From NCBI GenBank assembly GCA_015227615.1, contig JAALGZ010000010.1:1-64000 (forward strand): a DNA stretch of 64,000 bases, written 5' to 3'. The notes beneath the pieces are model-generated. The model was not told the DNA's origin. It saw only the letters and a list, made by a program, of their open reading frames with translations, and did not search any database. This document shows, piece after piece, positions 12,249 to 24,130 of this stretch. Source of the stretch: Labyrinthula sp. Ha (Eukaryota; Sar; Bigyra; Labyrinthulida; Labyrinthulaceae). Numbering within the stretch: the first letter of the stretch is position 1; each line of letters begins with the position of its first letter. The position numbers and the translations under genes are program-made.

Positions 12249-13396
12249 TCAAGATAAAAGATACTCTTCAACAAGAGATTTGTCCAAGTCAAACTTTGAG
12301 CAGATTTTGTCTACAATTTCTTCTTTTGATCCAGGGATTGCGTTAATTCCAACTATTTCTTCAGGTTCATAAGGTTTAAGATAATTTTTTGAAAAACTTC
12401 TTAACTTTTCTGCTCCTCTGACTTCTTCATCTGTAATTGGAAGTACAGAAATATTAAAATCTTCACCATAAAGCTCATAAATATTTCTCAAATACTTATC
12501 CTGCATTTTTTTCCTTGCTAAAAGTTTTCTACATGAATCTTTCTCAGCAAACAAAACTTGATTCACCACTAAATTATGTGCATCTATTCCATATTTTGTC
12601 AATTCTTGAACTAATCTCTCTGTTTCATAAACTGAAAGAAACTCAGGAATACAAACACATACAAATGTTGTAAAATTAGGATCTTGAAAGTATTTATTCA
12701 CTTGCACAATACTTGTTTTCATCTCCACAAGTTTCTGACTCATTACTTCTATAATATTTCCTTGTCCAGATGCAGATCCACCCATAAACATATTTGCTAC
12801 ATTTCCAAGTAATCCACCAAACCTATTCTTTAATGAAATCACTTTATCTAAAGCAACTTCTATTGTACTTGGAAACTTTAATAGATGTAAAGTATGTCCT
12901 GTTGGTGCTGTATCAAAGATTATTATATCATATTCCATCTCCTGAACGCTTCGCATAATCTGCAAAAACGACATTGTTTCATCTATTCCAGGAATATTTC
13001 CTCCTATATCTTTCAGCAAACCTATATTTTATCAACATCTAATAAAAAACTACCTCCAAAAGGATTTGGTTGATCAGAGTCCTCGCCTAGAGAGAATTCT
13101 TCTTGCAGTGATTTTGGTTCAATTTCCATACAGAAGAGATTATTGAAAGTGTTTACAGGTTGTGGTTCATGTGTGAATTTCTGGCAAAAGGCATCAGAAA
13201 GATTATGAGCGGGATCCGTGGACACGATAAGAACTTTCTTATCTGGCTTTGCAGTGGAGAAAAGGACGCCAAGTGAGCAACTTGTTGTAGTTTTTCCTAC
13301 TCCACCTTTGCCGCCGACAAATATCCATCGCAGAGTGTCTTGGTCGATAAGGTTTTGGACAGTTGGCTCAAATACTTCTTCTTCATCACTTGACAT
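12249..13396 (-). CDS. GET3: Get3/TRC40 ATPase for tail-anchored protein insertion
   Basis: Cytosolic ATPase that carries tail-anchored membrane proteins to the ER receptor (GET/TRC40 pathway; ArsA family). Exon 1 is 13396-13054, a 32-nt GT-AG intron lies at 13053-13022, and exon 2 is 13021-12249; together 371 aa, near the usual size. The junction restores [20 protein letters not shown], which is continuous in the family. Visible motifs are the deviant P-loop [10 protein letters not shown] (about residue 28), [12 protein letters not shown] (switch I), [12 protein letters not shown] (switch II) and VVNQVLF (nucleotide base region). The [15 protein letters not shown] stretch is a hydrophobic, Gly/Met-rich client-binding element. 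The zinc-binding CXXC that normally bridges the dimer reads CRKL, so the second cysteine is missing while the surrounding [10 protein letters not shown] is conserved. The start is the first ATG in frame. The open frame on the opposite strand at 13218-13529 is a shadow. Confidence 0.93.
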
Positions 13397-15686
13397 TGTT
13401 TTTTGTTCTAAATGTGGGGTAATGCTATATTGTGTTTTCTTTCATTCCCCAAAATATGAATATAATGTTTATTTTAATTCCGACTCCAATGTAGAAAATA
13501 TTTTAAATGTACCAAATTTATCCTACTGATTATAATACAATCACTTAAAATTTTCAACTTCCCTTTCTCTTACTTAAAAAAGTTGTGCTATCATGGATAT
13601 ATTTCTTCTTAATCTTGTTACTTTATTGGTTTGATGAACTATATTCTAACTATAAGTGTTTCTCTCAATTGCTTGTGTTAATTAGTTCATTCTTAAAATG
13701 TTTTCCTGGAAAACATAATCTTCCTTCAATGAAAAGGTTTCGACACTGAGGTACTATGCTTCAAATTCCCATGTGCTTCTTCAAAGGAATGAATTCAATA
13801 TGTAAAACACTGCCATGGTTACTGCCTCAATCCTTATACATATTGTCAACCCAGAGCTTGTAACCCTGTATAAAGATATTCACCTCCAGTTGTGTCATAG
13901 TTGCAGAATAGCAGGTGGCTAGAACTGAGATATATACCGTTAAGAACTGGAGTTACGCAGTCGTAGCCTCCTGTATCATGCCTGTAAGTATTGCTAGTGG
14001 GATAATAGTACTATAAATTACGATTTTTTGACTGGTAGATATAATTTATCATCACCATGCCTGATTAGGATGATCAAGATAACCAGCCATATATATAATA
14101 ACTAAGATAATAACGAAAGAATAGAAAGGAAGAAAGCACGTGCCCAGCGGCTAACGTCAACAAAATTAAATACGACTTTGGTTCAGTTGAACTATAGCGA
14201 TTTCTAAGCATGTTCAGAGTCGATACAACATCTGATTATAATAAGAATATTAATTAAAAATGCCAGAAATTGCATTAAATTTGCGCTGATTCAGATCTTT
14301 TTTTGGTGACAACCACTTACCATGGAACATTAGTTGCCAAGAACACACTAACAGAGTAATACTGTTAAATTTTACAAAAAATTCATTAAACGCGTCATTT
14401 AACTCGCTATTAATATGGGCATTTTTGACCAGGTGAGTTTAGATGATAATACAGAGTGAGATGAATTTGGTAGGGAATGTAAACTTCATATGCAGCGCTT
14501 AAGGAAAGCAAGTTCTTTAATGGAAGCTCGCAACTAGTTTCCAAGGTCATCACATGATGCTGAAAGAAAATTTAAAGTGTTTGGCCTGAATAGAACATTA
14601 ACATATAGAAAGACAATAAGTTAAATTTCTTATCAACTTTCTATTCCAGGAATTTCTCTAAGCTGACACTCTCATGCTGGAACTAGTCTAGTCAGGGAGT
14701 TTGGTTACCTTAATCAGCATATCGTTGAAGCAAAATTTATAGTAACACACATTCCTTTGCCATTCTTTGAAATCATAGCTCATTACCACCTATAGAACGT
14801 AGGGAAGACCCATTTAATTCCCTTTTTAAGCTAATTATTCCTTAAGAGCATGCCGTTTTTTCTCGTAAATACATTGATAAGCATTTTATAGAAGCTGCAT
14901 TATCCTTGTATCATTTCAACTAGCCCATTTTATCTTATCTGTTATAGAGCATACATTCCCCATTCTTTGTAAAATCTATACAGCAGTATCTAAAACTCAA
15001 TTCTACAACCATATGATTTTTAATTTCATATCTATGTACTTGAAGAGACTTTCTCCTTAAGAGATCTCGTGTTATATTCTTAACTCCGAAATGGTGAATC
15101 AGGGTTCACCGAAAAATAATTATCATAAGTTTTATTTGAATTGTGTTCGTGTAAAGTTAAGCCAAAGAAATTCACTCAATTTACGAATTGTTTACACAGA
15201 TTATGTCAATTATGCACTAGCATCACAACATCAGAGCCAATACTTCTATTTAATAATAGTATAACTAAAGCAACTGCCACCAAATTACAATAACCGGTTA
15301 AGTAACTATAAATAGGAAAAAAATACAAACATAGAAGAAAAGAATATACCAAATAGCCTCCCAACATAAAACCCGAATAAAATAAGCTCTGCGTAGCAAA
15401 ATCTTAGCGAGGAAAAAAAAGAAAAACTGTGGATAGATGTAAGATTTGGTCTGGGAAGACTCCGTTGCTATTTGAAATTTGTAGATAGAATTTCTATGGA
15501 GGCAACAAGGAATTTCAATGACAATTACGTGAATAAACGACCAAAGAAAATTGCGATATTAATTTGAATGAAGGGGAAAGATATCAAGTACTCCAAAAAT
15601 CAGATGCTTGTTCAGGATTCAGATCTAGAGAACATGTGCTGCGCGTTTACCTAAAGTACATAAGATCACCGGAGGTTTCTGACCAC
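13397..15686. other. No recognisable gene
   Basis: Contains the get3 5' flank, then AT-rich sequence dense in stops in all frames. No repeat shared with the array was noticed. I saw no tRNA or rRNA by eye. Confidence 0.4.
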
Positions 15687-17450
15687 ATGGACTCGAACAA
15701 ACATCTGGTAATAGCCGCGGCCCTTTTGATGTTATTCCTGCTAGGGTAACCACTGTTTTCGATTTTTAGTGGATATGTTTCATCCCACTGAAAGAACAAT
15801 AGAGAAGATTGCAATACTTACATTCGCTGTATCTGATGCCCTTTGCAGCTAGTGGATGCAATAAGAATAAGGTATTTATTATCTTTTGTCTGACTTTTCA
15901 AAAAACGACAAAAGTAACAAAGAAGATCCAAGAAACATCACAAAGGTTATATATCAACTAAAAAGTGAAAAGAAAACAATCCAAAAAAGATGTAGAAAAT
16001 TTTACTCCCTATAGACAAAACAAACAGGGAAATAGGAATAATGAAAAGAATCATAAAAAATATGATCTTATTGCTACTTATGGAAGCAACACAGCAACAT
16101 AATCAATTTAAGAAATTTTTAATCCCGATACCTCATATTATATAACTAAGTTGAAGTTAGATCCAGTTGAATGTAAAAAAGGTTTTAAAGCGGGAAAGGT
16201 TTTTTTCAATTACTCTTTACCTTACTTCGATTCATAACCAGTGGTTACAAACACCAAAGAGATAAATTATTAATGGCTTAACAAGGTTTGCGACACCTAT
16301 CTTGCAACTAAATCATTTCGTTTACTACCAGCTAAAACCATATCGAATGAAAACACCTTTTATTGGAAGATTTCATCAAGAAGTAAAAGGAAACGTAACA
16401 GAAAAACTATTATATACCCTTGTTAGTTGACGGTAGGATTTCTTTCAGGAAACGATACGTCTACAACGTTTGGATCACCACCGATAGAATTTTAATTAGC
16501 CTTCTAGGTGAAGTCATTAATTTTAAACCTTGTTAACTGGATCAAAGAAAAGAGTTCTAAAATTTTGAGAAAAACTAATGATACGGGGTAAATACAAGTT
16601 GTATTATCACCTAAAACATAGAGTAATTGGTGCTAGCACCAAAGTACCCGGGTTATTAAAGATGCTCAGAGATTCCAATGATCTTGTGTAAATCATATAC
16701 CACGAGCTTAGGGATGTGACGTATAATTCCAAAATAGCAAAGCAAAATAGTCATAAGGTAAGATTTCTATTTTAAGGTGTACATTACCAAGTAGATTAAT
16801 TTCATCTTTGCAGAGAAAAATAACAATATTATTACTGAAAGAATACCTTCAAATTTTATGATGTTAATAAGATACGACAGTTTATCAACACATGGTTACA
16901 TCAAATCTAATTATCTATATAGTTTTGTAACAAGTTTTAAAGTTAGCAAAATTTTAATCTAAAACAAAAGTAAAAATGCCGTAAGAAATATAATTTTGAA
17001 GAAATATATGGAATTTTTGTTGATACTATGTTTTCTAACAAGATGACTAATGCGGGAAAAACTTCATGTGTATTTCTGTTGTTAGCTTAACATTTCAAAG
17101 AACCCACTGAGTATTATGAGGTAGTTCTTATAAGAATAAAATTGTTTATTTATTATAATGAAAAGGAAAACACGGTAGCATCACAAATAGAGTAACACAA
17201 TTAAACTTTCAATATAGATATTTAGAGCAACGTTTTTTTCTCTTGCAGTTTTTTAATTGATAAAAAACAGAACTACTTATCCATGCTCTTGTACAAACTG
17301 TCGGGAGAAGTTCATCACTTCAGCTGCTTTGGTAAGATCTATCCAGTTTATTTGTATCAGTTCTATTGCTAATTTTTTCAATACTTAGACACGGCCGAGA
17401 TTGAGAAACTACCATTCAATACCCATAAAGGATCCTATCTTGTTTATTAA
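15687..17450 (+). CDS. Weak candidate: small secreted protein, three exons
   Basis: ATG at 15687 opens a textbook signal peptide, MDSNKHLVIAAALLMLFLLG. The exon runs to 15745, before a GTAACC donor. A possible second exon, 17249-17331 (acceptor TCTTGCAG, donor GTAAGA), continues in phase with FLIDKKQNYLSMLLYKLSGE then VHHFSCF. A third, 17389-17450 (acceptor ACTTAG), gives DTAEIEKLPFNTHKGSYLVY and a stop. The three add to 204 nt, 67 aa with one cysteine. The 1.5-kb first intron is far longer than other introns here and may hide further exons. The in-phase chain could be chance; no family recognised. Confidence 0.2.
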
Positions 17451-18841
17451 TGTATTGAGAAAATCATATTTTAAGTACCTAAATTTAGCTATTTGGTGTT
17501 GGATGATGATCTTGAATTTCCAGTACTATCAATAGTTGCAAATATGGTTCTTAGATCAATGATCCAAAATGTTTCATACTAGAATTAATGACTCTGTTTG
17601 ACTACTTAAGATTGGAAGCCACAATATAATAAACCTTCAGACAGTGAAATTTTTATTTCTTTAGGTACATCAATCTCGGTGAAACTTGAATAATTTTATT
17701 CAAAAGAGTGAAACAAGAGAAGTAATGTCCGATCAAAAAAGCCAGAGAAGAGATAAATGAAATTGTTTATACATGTTACAACATAATCTTGATTTGTGAT
17801 AGAAGAAAGTAATGATTATAATTTTGAGAACGAAAAAAAAATACATTCAGCACTGGGAACTCTAAGAACCGGGACCTGGATACCGACGAGAAGTATATAC
17901 TTATAAAGCATGGGCTAATTAACAACAGGTAGAAGAGAAAACTAGGAAAATAGATATATCAAAAAACAAAGAGTAAAATGGATCTAAAATTACAGTTTCT
18001 ATGCCAGCAAGTAATAGATTCAATGGAACTTTAGTATTCTCTTTAGATTTTGGCAATTATCTCGAACCAATACACATATCTTCTTGTTTAGTAAATAAAC
18101 TTGATTTCTCATGTATAATTAATGATGATGAAAATAATACTAGTGTTACGAAATTTTATGCCCAACACAAAACATAGAGACTATTTAGCAATATAAATAA
18201 TTACATTATATATAACATATATTCTTCTCATTATAATTGTGGTATTTGGCTGAAAACAGACAAGCTTAGATTCAGAAGTATTATCTCTTGATATTAGGCA
18301 AATATAGGAGACTCATGCGATAGTAATATTTAAAACGAAGGTATATGTATGTACTAAACATGGTTATGTTATTTATAGGGAAACTACGATGGAAATGTTA
18401 GCATCAACGCAAAAGGATAGTTATAATCATAACTTCCCCAAGGGCGATAATGCGGTTGAGATGATTACAAGCATAAGGTTTTCTCTTCAATTCTTAGCAT
18501 GTGTTAATGTTAATGAAAGATATTTAAAAAATTTTTTAGACAAAGGTTTGCTTCTACTAAGTTGGAGGGATATATATATAGATATATAAATATTTATATA
18601 TATATCGTTTTTCTCTTTTATGGAAAAATTGCTTTAGATATAGTTGTCAGCAGAAACCGCTCTATATTAAAGATATTTTGAGCTACAGATGCTTCTTTTC
18701 TATTAAGAAGATGACCTTAAAAAATAGAATAAAGCTTAGAACAGATGCCTCATTACCATTATACTCGGATAATCTAATTCCATATATTTATGCAAACTTG
18801 TCAATACATAAAACCAAATATGATAACTTACCTCTAAGCTC
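17451..18841. other. Left flank of the tandem array
   Basis: AT-rich, no firm gene. A TA/TATATAGA-type simple repeat lies at about 18567-18606. Open frames at 18389-18589 and 18678-18977 are short and biased, and I do not support them. The array begins at 18842. Confidence 0.4.
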
Positions 18842-21800
18842 AGAGAGCAGCTCCATCATCTCTTCCAGAGTCATCAAACTCGAGTTAATATCATTTTTTT
18901 TATTTTCTGAAAATGTGCATAAATTTAAGGCTAAAAAAAGTTTTTTGTTCTTATGCAACGTTGTTGTCTCACTGTGACTGGCTCTTAAATTCACTATCGT
19001 TCAGAAAAAGATTCTTTTCTTGTATATTGTTTATAATTGACTGGGTGCCTTGGTAAGCCAAATCATAGAAAATCACCGAAGTCGATTATTTTGAAAAGAT
19101 GATTAAGGGTAGATCTAATACAATACTTTGCCAGGTAGGCTTGAGGTCACTGAGAATGGTTAAATGAAGTAGTAGAAACAACAAAGGGTGCAAAGAACTA
19201 ATTTGTTCTACATAGCTCGAAATGGGCCCAGAAATCAGAAAAATTGCTAAATAGTAATAATTAAATATAATCAGATGTTATCAAAACAGTAAAAAATGGG
19301 GAATTATCAAGTATTAAATTGAAGGTGTGATTACTTTTGTTTCTGCAATATATAGCTACTAAGGCAAATAATATCTGTGAACCATCATATAGTGATTCTT
19401 TATACTAAATATAAGAGATTATTAGACCTCAAATATATTATTACTACAAAGTTTACTGTCTTAAAATATACTCAGCTAAATTAATCGATCTTATGCTTCA
19501 GCTTGTGTTGTTCAATACCTTTTTAGAGAAACATTATATCCACTTATCGTCTTTCATAGCTAGGTCTTCATACAGTTTCTTGTTCTTAAATTTCAAATTC
19601 ATGAGTTTAAAAATATTGGTAGCTTTCAAATCAGCAGAAAAGTTCAACATAAACATTTTTTTTAATTTCTAGCGGGTTCTGTATTTTTCTATGGCGTTCA
19701 TCATCTATAAACATTACAAGCTATTATTCTATTCATCACCTTCTATTTCACAAAATTCGACATTTTCTTTGTATTAATTTTGATATCTAGATTTAAATAC
19801 GGTAAGACCTATATTTTCATGTATATATTAAGTTTCTGTTTTCATGAAAAAATTCATATCTCTTGCTTATTCTAATTCGAGTCATCAATATGTTTAAATA
19901 TTATGTTATCTTCACTTTTACTGTGAGTTGAGCCACATCGTAAGGTTTTTTTTTTGATTTTTATTCCAAAAAAATTGTAATGCATTAATTTTCTTTAGGG
20001 AAAGTTTATTACTGAACATAGTTTCTTTCAATTTGGCTAATAGTTGTCTGCAGTTACTAATTGTATTGTTCATTACAATCACATCAGACATAGTTTATTT
20101 GAAACTATTTGGAAAGAACATGATATTAAATAATAAAATTCTTACCTAGAGCAGTGTCATGAAACTATCATTAGTATTTGCCTTTCTCTTTTGTACTAAC
20201 TTAAAATCTAGTTTGAAATAAACTTTTACTGACTAAATATTATACTCTATTGCTTAGAGGAATTATTGAAGAGAATCTCTCTGAGAATATGAAGTATATA
20301 AGCAGAAACGATTGCTATATTTTTCTCTTTTTATATTCGGATGCACTCAGGTCATATGAAAAAATACAGGCCCAAATTAATAACTATGGAAATTTTAATT
20401 TTCGTAACTTTAATTTCCTTGCCAATAACGTTGACAAAGATACACGTTTTCTTGCTTTGCTGGTACCATAGTGAATATAAATCTGTCTTTAAAACCTTTT
20501 ATTATATCCCATAAGTTTAAGTACTGTTTAAATCACTGTAAAAACAAGGACGTCGATATTTGTTTTGCATTCAATGGCAGTCAATATAGTAGTTTTACAA
20601 AATGCTATGTTAACATTTGTGTGTATGTGAGCATAAAGTCTATTAATCTCCTTAGCATCTGATTATGTTTTATATATTAGTACTTAATTAGTCTTAAACA
20701 GTTCTTCAGTGGTAAGATTATTCGTATTAATGAATCAAGAGTAAAGTTTTACAGAACCGATGCACTGGCAATAGGTATCTCGTTTGATAAGATATATATA
20801 AATGGTTATTTGATGTTTGTGTTCATTCGAATATAAATACGTGAATTATGATTTTGATTTCTTTTGACTGATTATAGTTTTATGCTAATGGAAAAATAAA
20901 TATCAGCATAGGATTGGTTAAGCAAAACTCTATCAAATGGTGCAAATATTCTATTAAAAAATAAAAATCAGAAAGAGATCTACATGTTCCAAGAATATCG
21001 AGGAAATAGGATTTATCCAACCACACTTTACATTTTAAAATTTTTATATTATACAAAACTTCATTTCATTGGCTATATAAAAAAGAGTTGAATGATCCAG
21101 TATTGTATTAAAAATAGATTATATATCAATAGAACTTAAAAAATATCAAAATTAACGAAAAAAATACTGGAAGAGTTTCTTTTATATATTATCAATAGAC
21201 TATATCCGAATCCTATTTACTAACAAAATGGCTTGAAAATATCACAAAGATAAAGGTTAATTGTATGTTAAATTCCAAAATAGTTCCCTTATGCCGGAAA
21301 CAAATAAGATCTCCCTACGACATCGACATTAGGAGTTAGAACCCTCAAAACAGTTAAATACCATCTGAATATAATCCAAAGATTCAATATTTTGTAGATA
21401 AATTTGTCGAGGTCTATTGAGTTAACTATACACAGATTCATTCAAGCCTCTTTGATGAAATTCTATGTTTAACTCATGATATTAAATTTAGGAAAATCTT
21501 GTCTATAACGCCATCAATTAGGGTGCAAACAGATAAAAGCAAACTTCCAGATCTATTTATCTTAATGAAATAGGACATAAAGAGACATATGTTAGTTCCA
21601 GGGTTCTTCCCATGAACCTTGAACTCCATCATGAAATTTATGAAAATAATATATTGAGGAATATTTCTGTCACTGGCAATCACTTAACAGTGTTATTATT
21701 TGTAAAGTACTTTGGTATAGTCTACGAGGAATGATAACAAATTCTTAATCTCATTAACGAGCCGCGATCTGTCTAATATATATATGTGCTCTCTTTAAAG

Positions 21801-22358
21801 GTCTAAATCTTGAAGTAAAAAGTAATCTAAACCTGCAAAGATTATTACATAGAAAAAATGTTGACTGATAAAAATATTAAATTTTTTTTATAAATTCTGA
21901 ATATCAGTATTGACACATCTTTCTTATAGTCAAAGATAACGAGCAAATGTACTGAACGGATGGATTCAGTGCTTGTATGTGTAATCATGCTCGTAATGAC
22001 AATTTAGTTACTTGTTGCCTAAAGTAGTGAATAGTAAGAAGAGTACAACACATTAATAATCAGATAGAAATAAAGGAATATAGGATATCCTTAGGAGAGC
22101 TTAAAAGCATTTAAGTGATGTTTTAATAACAAATCATAGCTGAATAAGCGACTTGATACTAATATAGAACTATATATCAGTTCATGCTGAATGAACTTAT
22201 GGAGGCTCATGGATACCAGAAAACTGAAAATTCAAAAAAAAACAAATCTGAACGATATACTTTATTAACTTCTGGACCCTTTCATTTGGTTTAATGGGAG
22301 AAAGGTAAGATTACAATTTTAACATATAGTATGGTCCGAAAAATAATCAGACAACTGC
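18842..22358. other. Unit 1 left part, AT-rich, no firm gene
   Basis: Aligned with 40690-44192 and 62528-64000. Indels and substitutions are spread evenly and break the short open frames (for example 20250-20662 against 42312-42503), so I see no conserved coding frame. The last few hundred bases (from about 21920) become nearly identical between units. Confidence 0.5.
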
Positions 22359-22821
22359 TTACAAAGACACATCTACATGAGGGTAAATATAAGGAGGCAT
22401 CTTAGAAATATACACTATTTTCATAATCACCAAAACAGCTGCAATTACTGATAAAAACTTTATCAAGATCAATATCTCGCTCACCCGAGACACTAAAACA
22501 ACTCCAGCAGAACGCCTGCAATGAATCCAAGGAAAATAATTTTCTGCATACATAACTGGAACTATATCTTTAACCAACGCCACCTATTTCTCCTTTTTTA
22601 GCACCTGTAACGGCCTTAGATTGAGAGGCTAGATATAAGTTATAGTCTAAATAAACGAATGCATTGGCAGGTAACATAAGAAGCTTAACCATCATATTAA
22701 TCCCGCAAACGTTAAGAAGATATAGAACACACTGAGCCCTCTGAAATTCACCTATACAATACACTCCTGTGTTTTTATCAGAAAACAATACAATCCATGT
22801 TTCTATGAGAAATTGACTCAA
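22359..22821 (-). CDS. Spliced fragment of a multi-pass membrane-like protein
   Basis: Two open frames on the minus strand join through a 28-nt GT-AG intron (22611-22584): exon 22821-22612 ends LASQSKA, and exon 22583-22359 begins VALVKDIVPVMYAENYF. The joined 144 residues have hydrophobic stretches around VLYLLNVCGINMMVKLLMLP and ILILIKFLSVIAAVLVIM, consistent with two or more membrane spans. There is no ATG at the left end, so upstream exons are expected; a GTAAGC donor overlapping the stop at 22359 suggests it may also continue. I do not recognise the family; a loose likeness to choline-transporter-like C-termini is not enough to claim. The same structure is kept in unit 2 (44655-44193), but the whole block is nearly identical there, so conservation is weak evidence of coding. 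Confidence 0.35.
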
Positions 22822-23868
22822 TGGTACATCAATAATAAAAAATATGAGAGATAAGTTAAGAAAAACAAAAATACATCTGCAGATCCCCTAATTGAATGCA
22901 GTAACTAAAATGCCTTGGCAAACCAGAGCAAGATGGTCTCGTAAACAATAGTTCGTGTTTCAAAGCAAAGAAGTCTCAACTAGTTGGCATCTTATCGTAA
23001 AAGTACCTTAGAAAACTTTAAAAGCGAAATTATTTCAACTGCAGCTGCAATTTGAGTACCAGTTGGAAGAGTGAAACTTTCCCAGTATAATTCATAATCT
23101 CAATCCCTTTTTTAGTATTGGTTTTCAAAATTGACTATTACACTATTCTTAGTATTTTCTTTCTTAATTTATTCTGACCTAAATTTAATTAATTGATATA
23201 TTAGAAGCTCTTTGTAGAACAAGACCAAAGGGAAAATGTGATGCATCGCAACGTTGACACCTGCAATAAAAAATTATTTTAAAATTTCGTTTTGACTCTA
23301 TCAACTGGTTTTTTACTTGTTAATATTTCCAAATGGGTTAATCTTATGTTTAAAATGATCACTGCACAAGTCAGTAAAAATATAGTGACATGCATCCAGT
23401 TTAGACTTACTATTGACGTCGAAAGTACATTCCAGAAAAGATCAAGAAAAAATTGCTTTGTAACAATTTTTTCACCTTTTATCCAAACTTAACCTTGTCA
23501 AAATAGAGGTGTCAGCCCTTTTTTCACTTCAAGCGCATAGCTACAATATTTTTCACCTGCTGCAGCGCTTCCTCGGCTATTTCAATAAAATTTGTCAATA
23601 AATTCCTTTCTACACTAACTTTAACCACTATGGAGATATTTAAATCCACGAAAGTAATTTCAGTTTGTTCCTTTTTATGTTTTATTTTCCCTTATGTTAT
23701 TCTTTTTTCTTGACTTAAAATTCATATTCATCATGTTATTAAATTCTTTTATTGTAAAATTATAATTCTGCTCATTGCTGATTAAGAAGTATTAGAAATA
23801 TAAATTTTGGGAAATTACTTTGACCAATCATATTGCAAGATTATTTGACTTGAGGGAAAGAATATTAG
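22822..23868. other. No gene seen between membrane fragment and gypsy element
   Basis: AT-rich. The first ~280 bp nearly match unit 2 and the rest is more diverged. It may contain upstream exons of the minus-strand fragment, but none could be fixed. Confidence 0.35.
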
Positions 23869-23872
23869 ATAG

Positions 23873-24130
23873 TGTTAGTTCGAGTTTGAAATATGAACTG
23901 AAATAAATCTTTATTACTAGTTGTTCAAAAACCTTTGATATATGAGTCCCTTGCAATAAGTGGTTAAACGAATTAAGAATTTAAGAAAATACAAAAAGAA
24001 AACTTATAACTTTATATTTTACTCTACTTTTACACAGAAAACTACTTTGAGAACAAGCCGATATAGTCGCCCTTTTTGAAAGTCCGTAGAATTTGTAGAA
24101 AGAAGTTTATTTTTGGACTATAAACAAATA
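23873..24130 (+). repeat. 5' LTR of gypsy element, unit 1
   Basis: 258-bp direct repeat matching 30675-30875 plus 34844-34901. It begins TGTTAG and ends ...AAATA beside the internal region; its left flank is ATAG. Confidence 0.9.

Noticed and set aside
13022-13053. Frameshift in get3
   Set aside because: A 32-nt GT-AG intron restores exact family sequence across the junction.
13218-13529. Plus-strand open frame over get3
   Set aside because: Antisense shadow of a well supported gene.
18389-18994. Short open frames left of the array
   Set aside because: Low complexity, overlapping on both strands, no family and no copy elsewhere.
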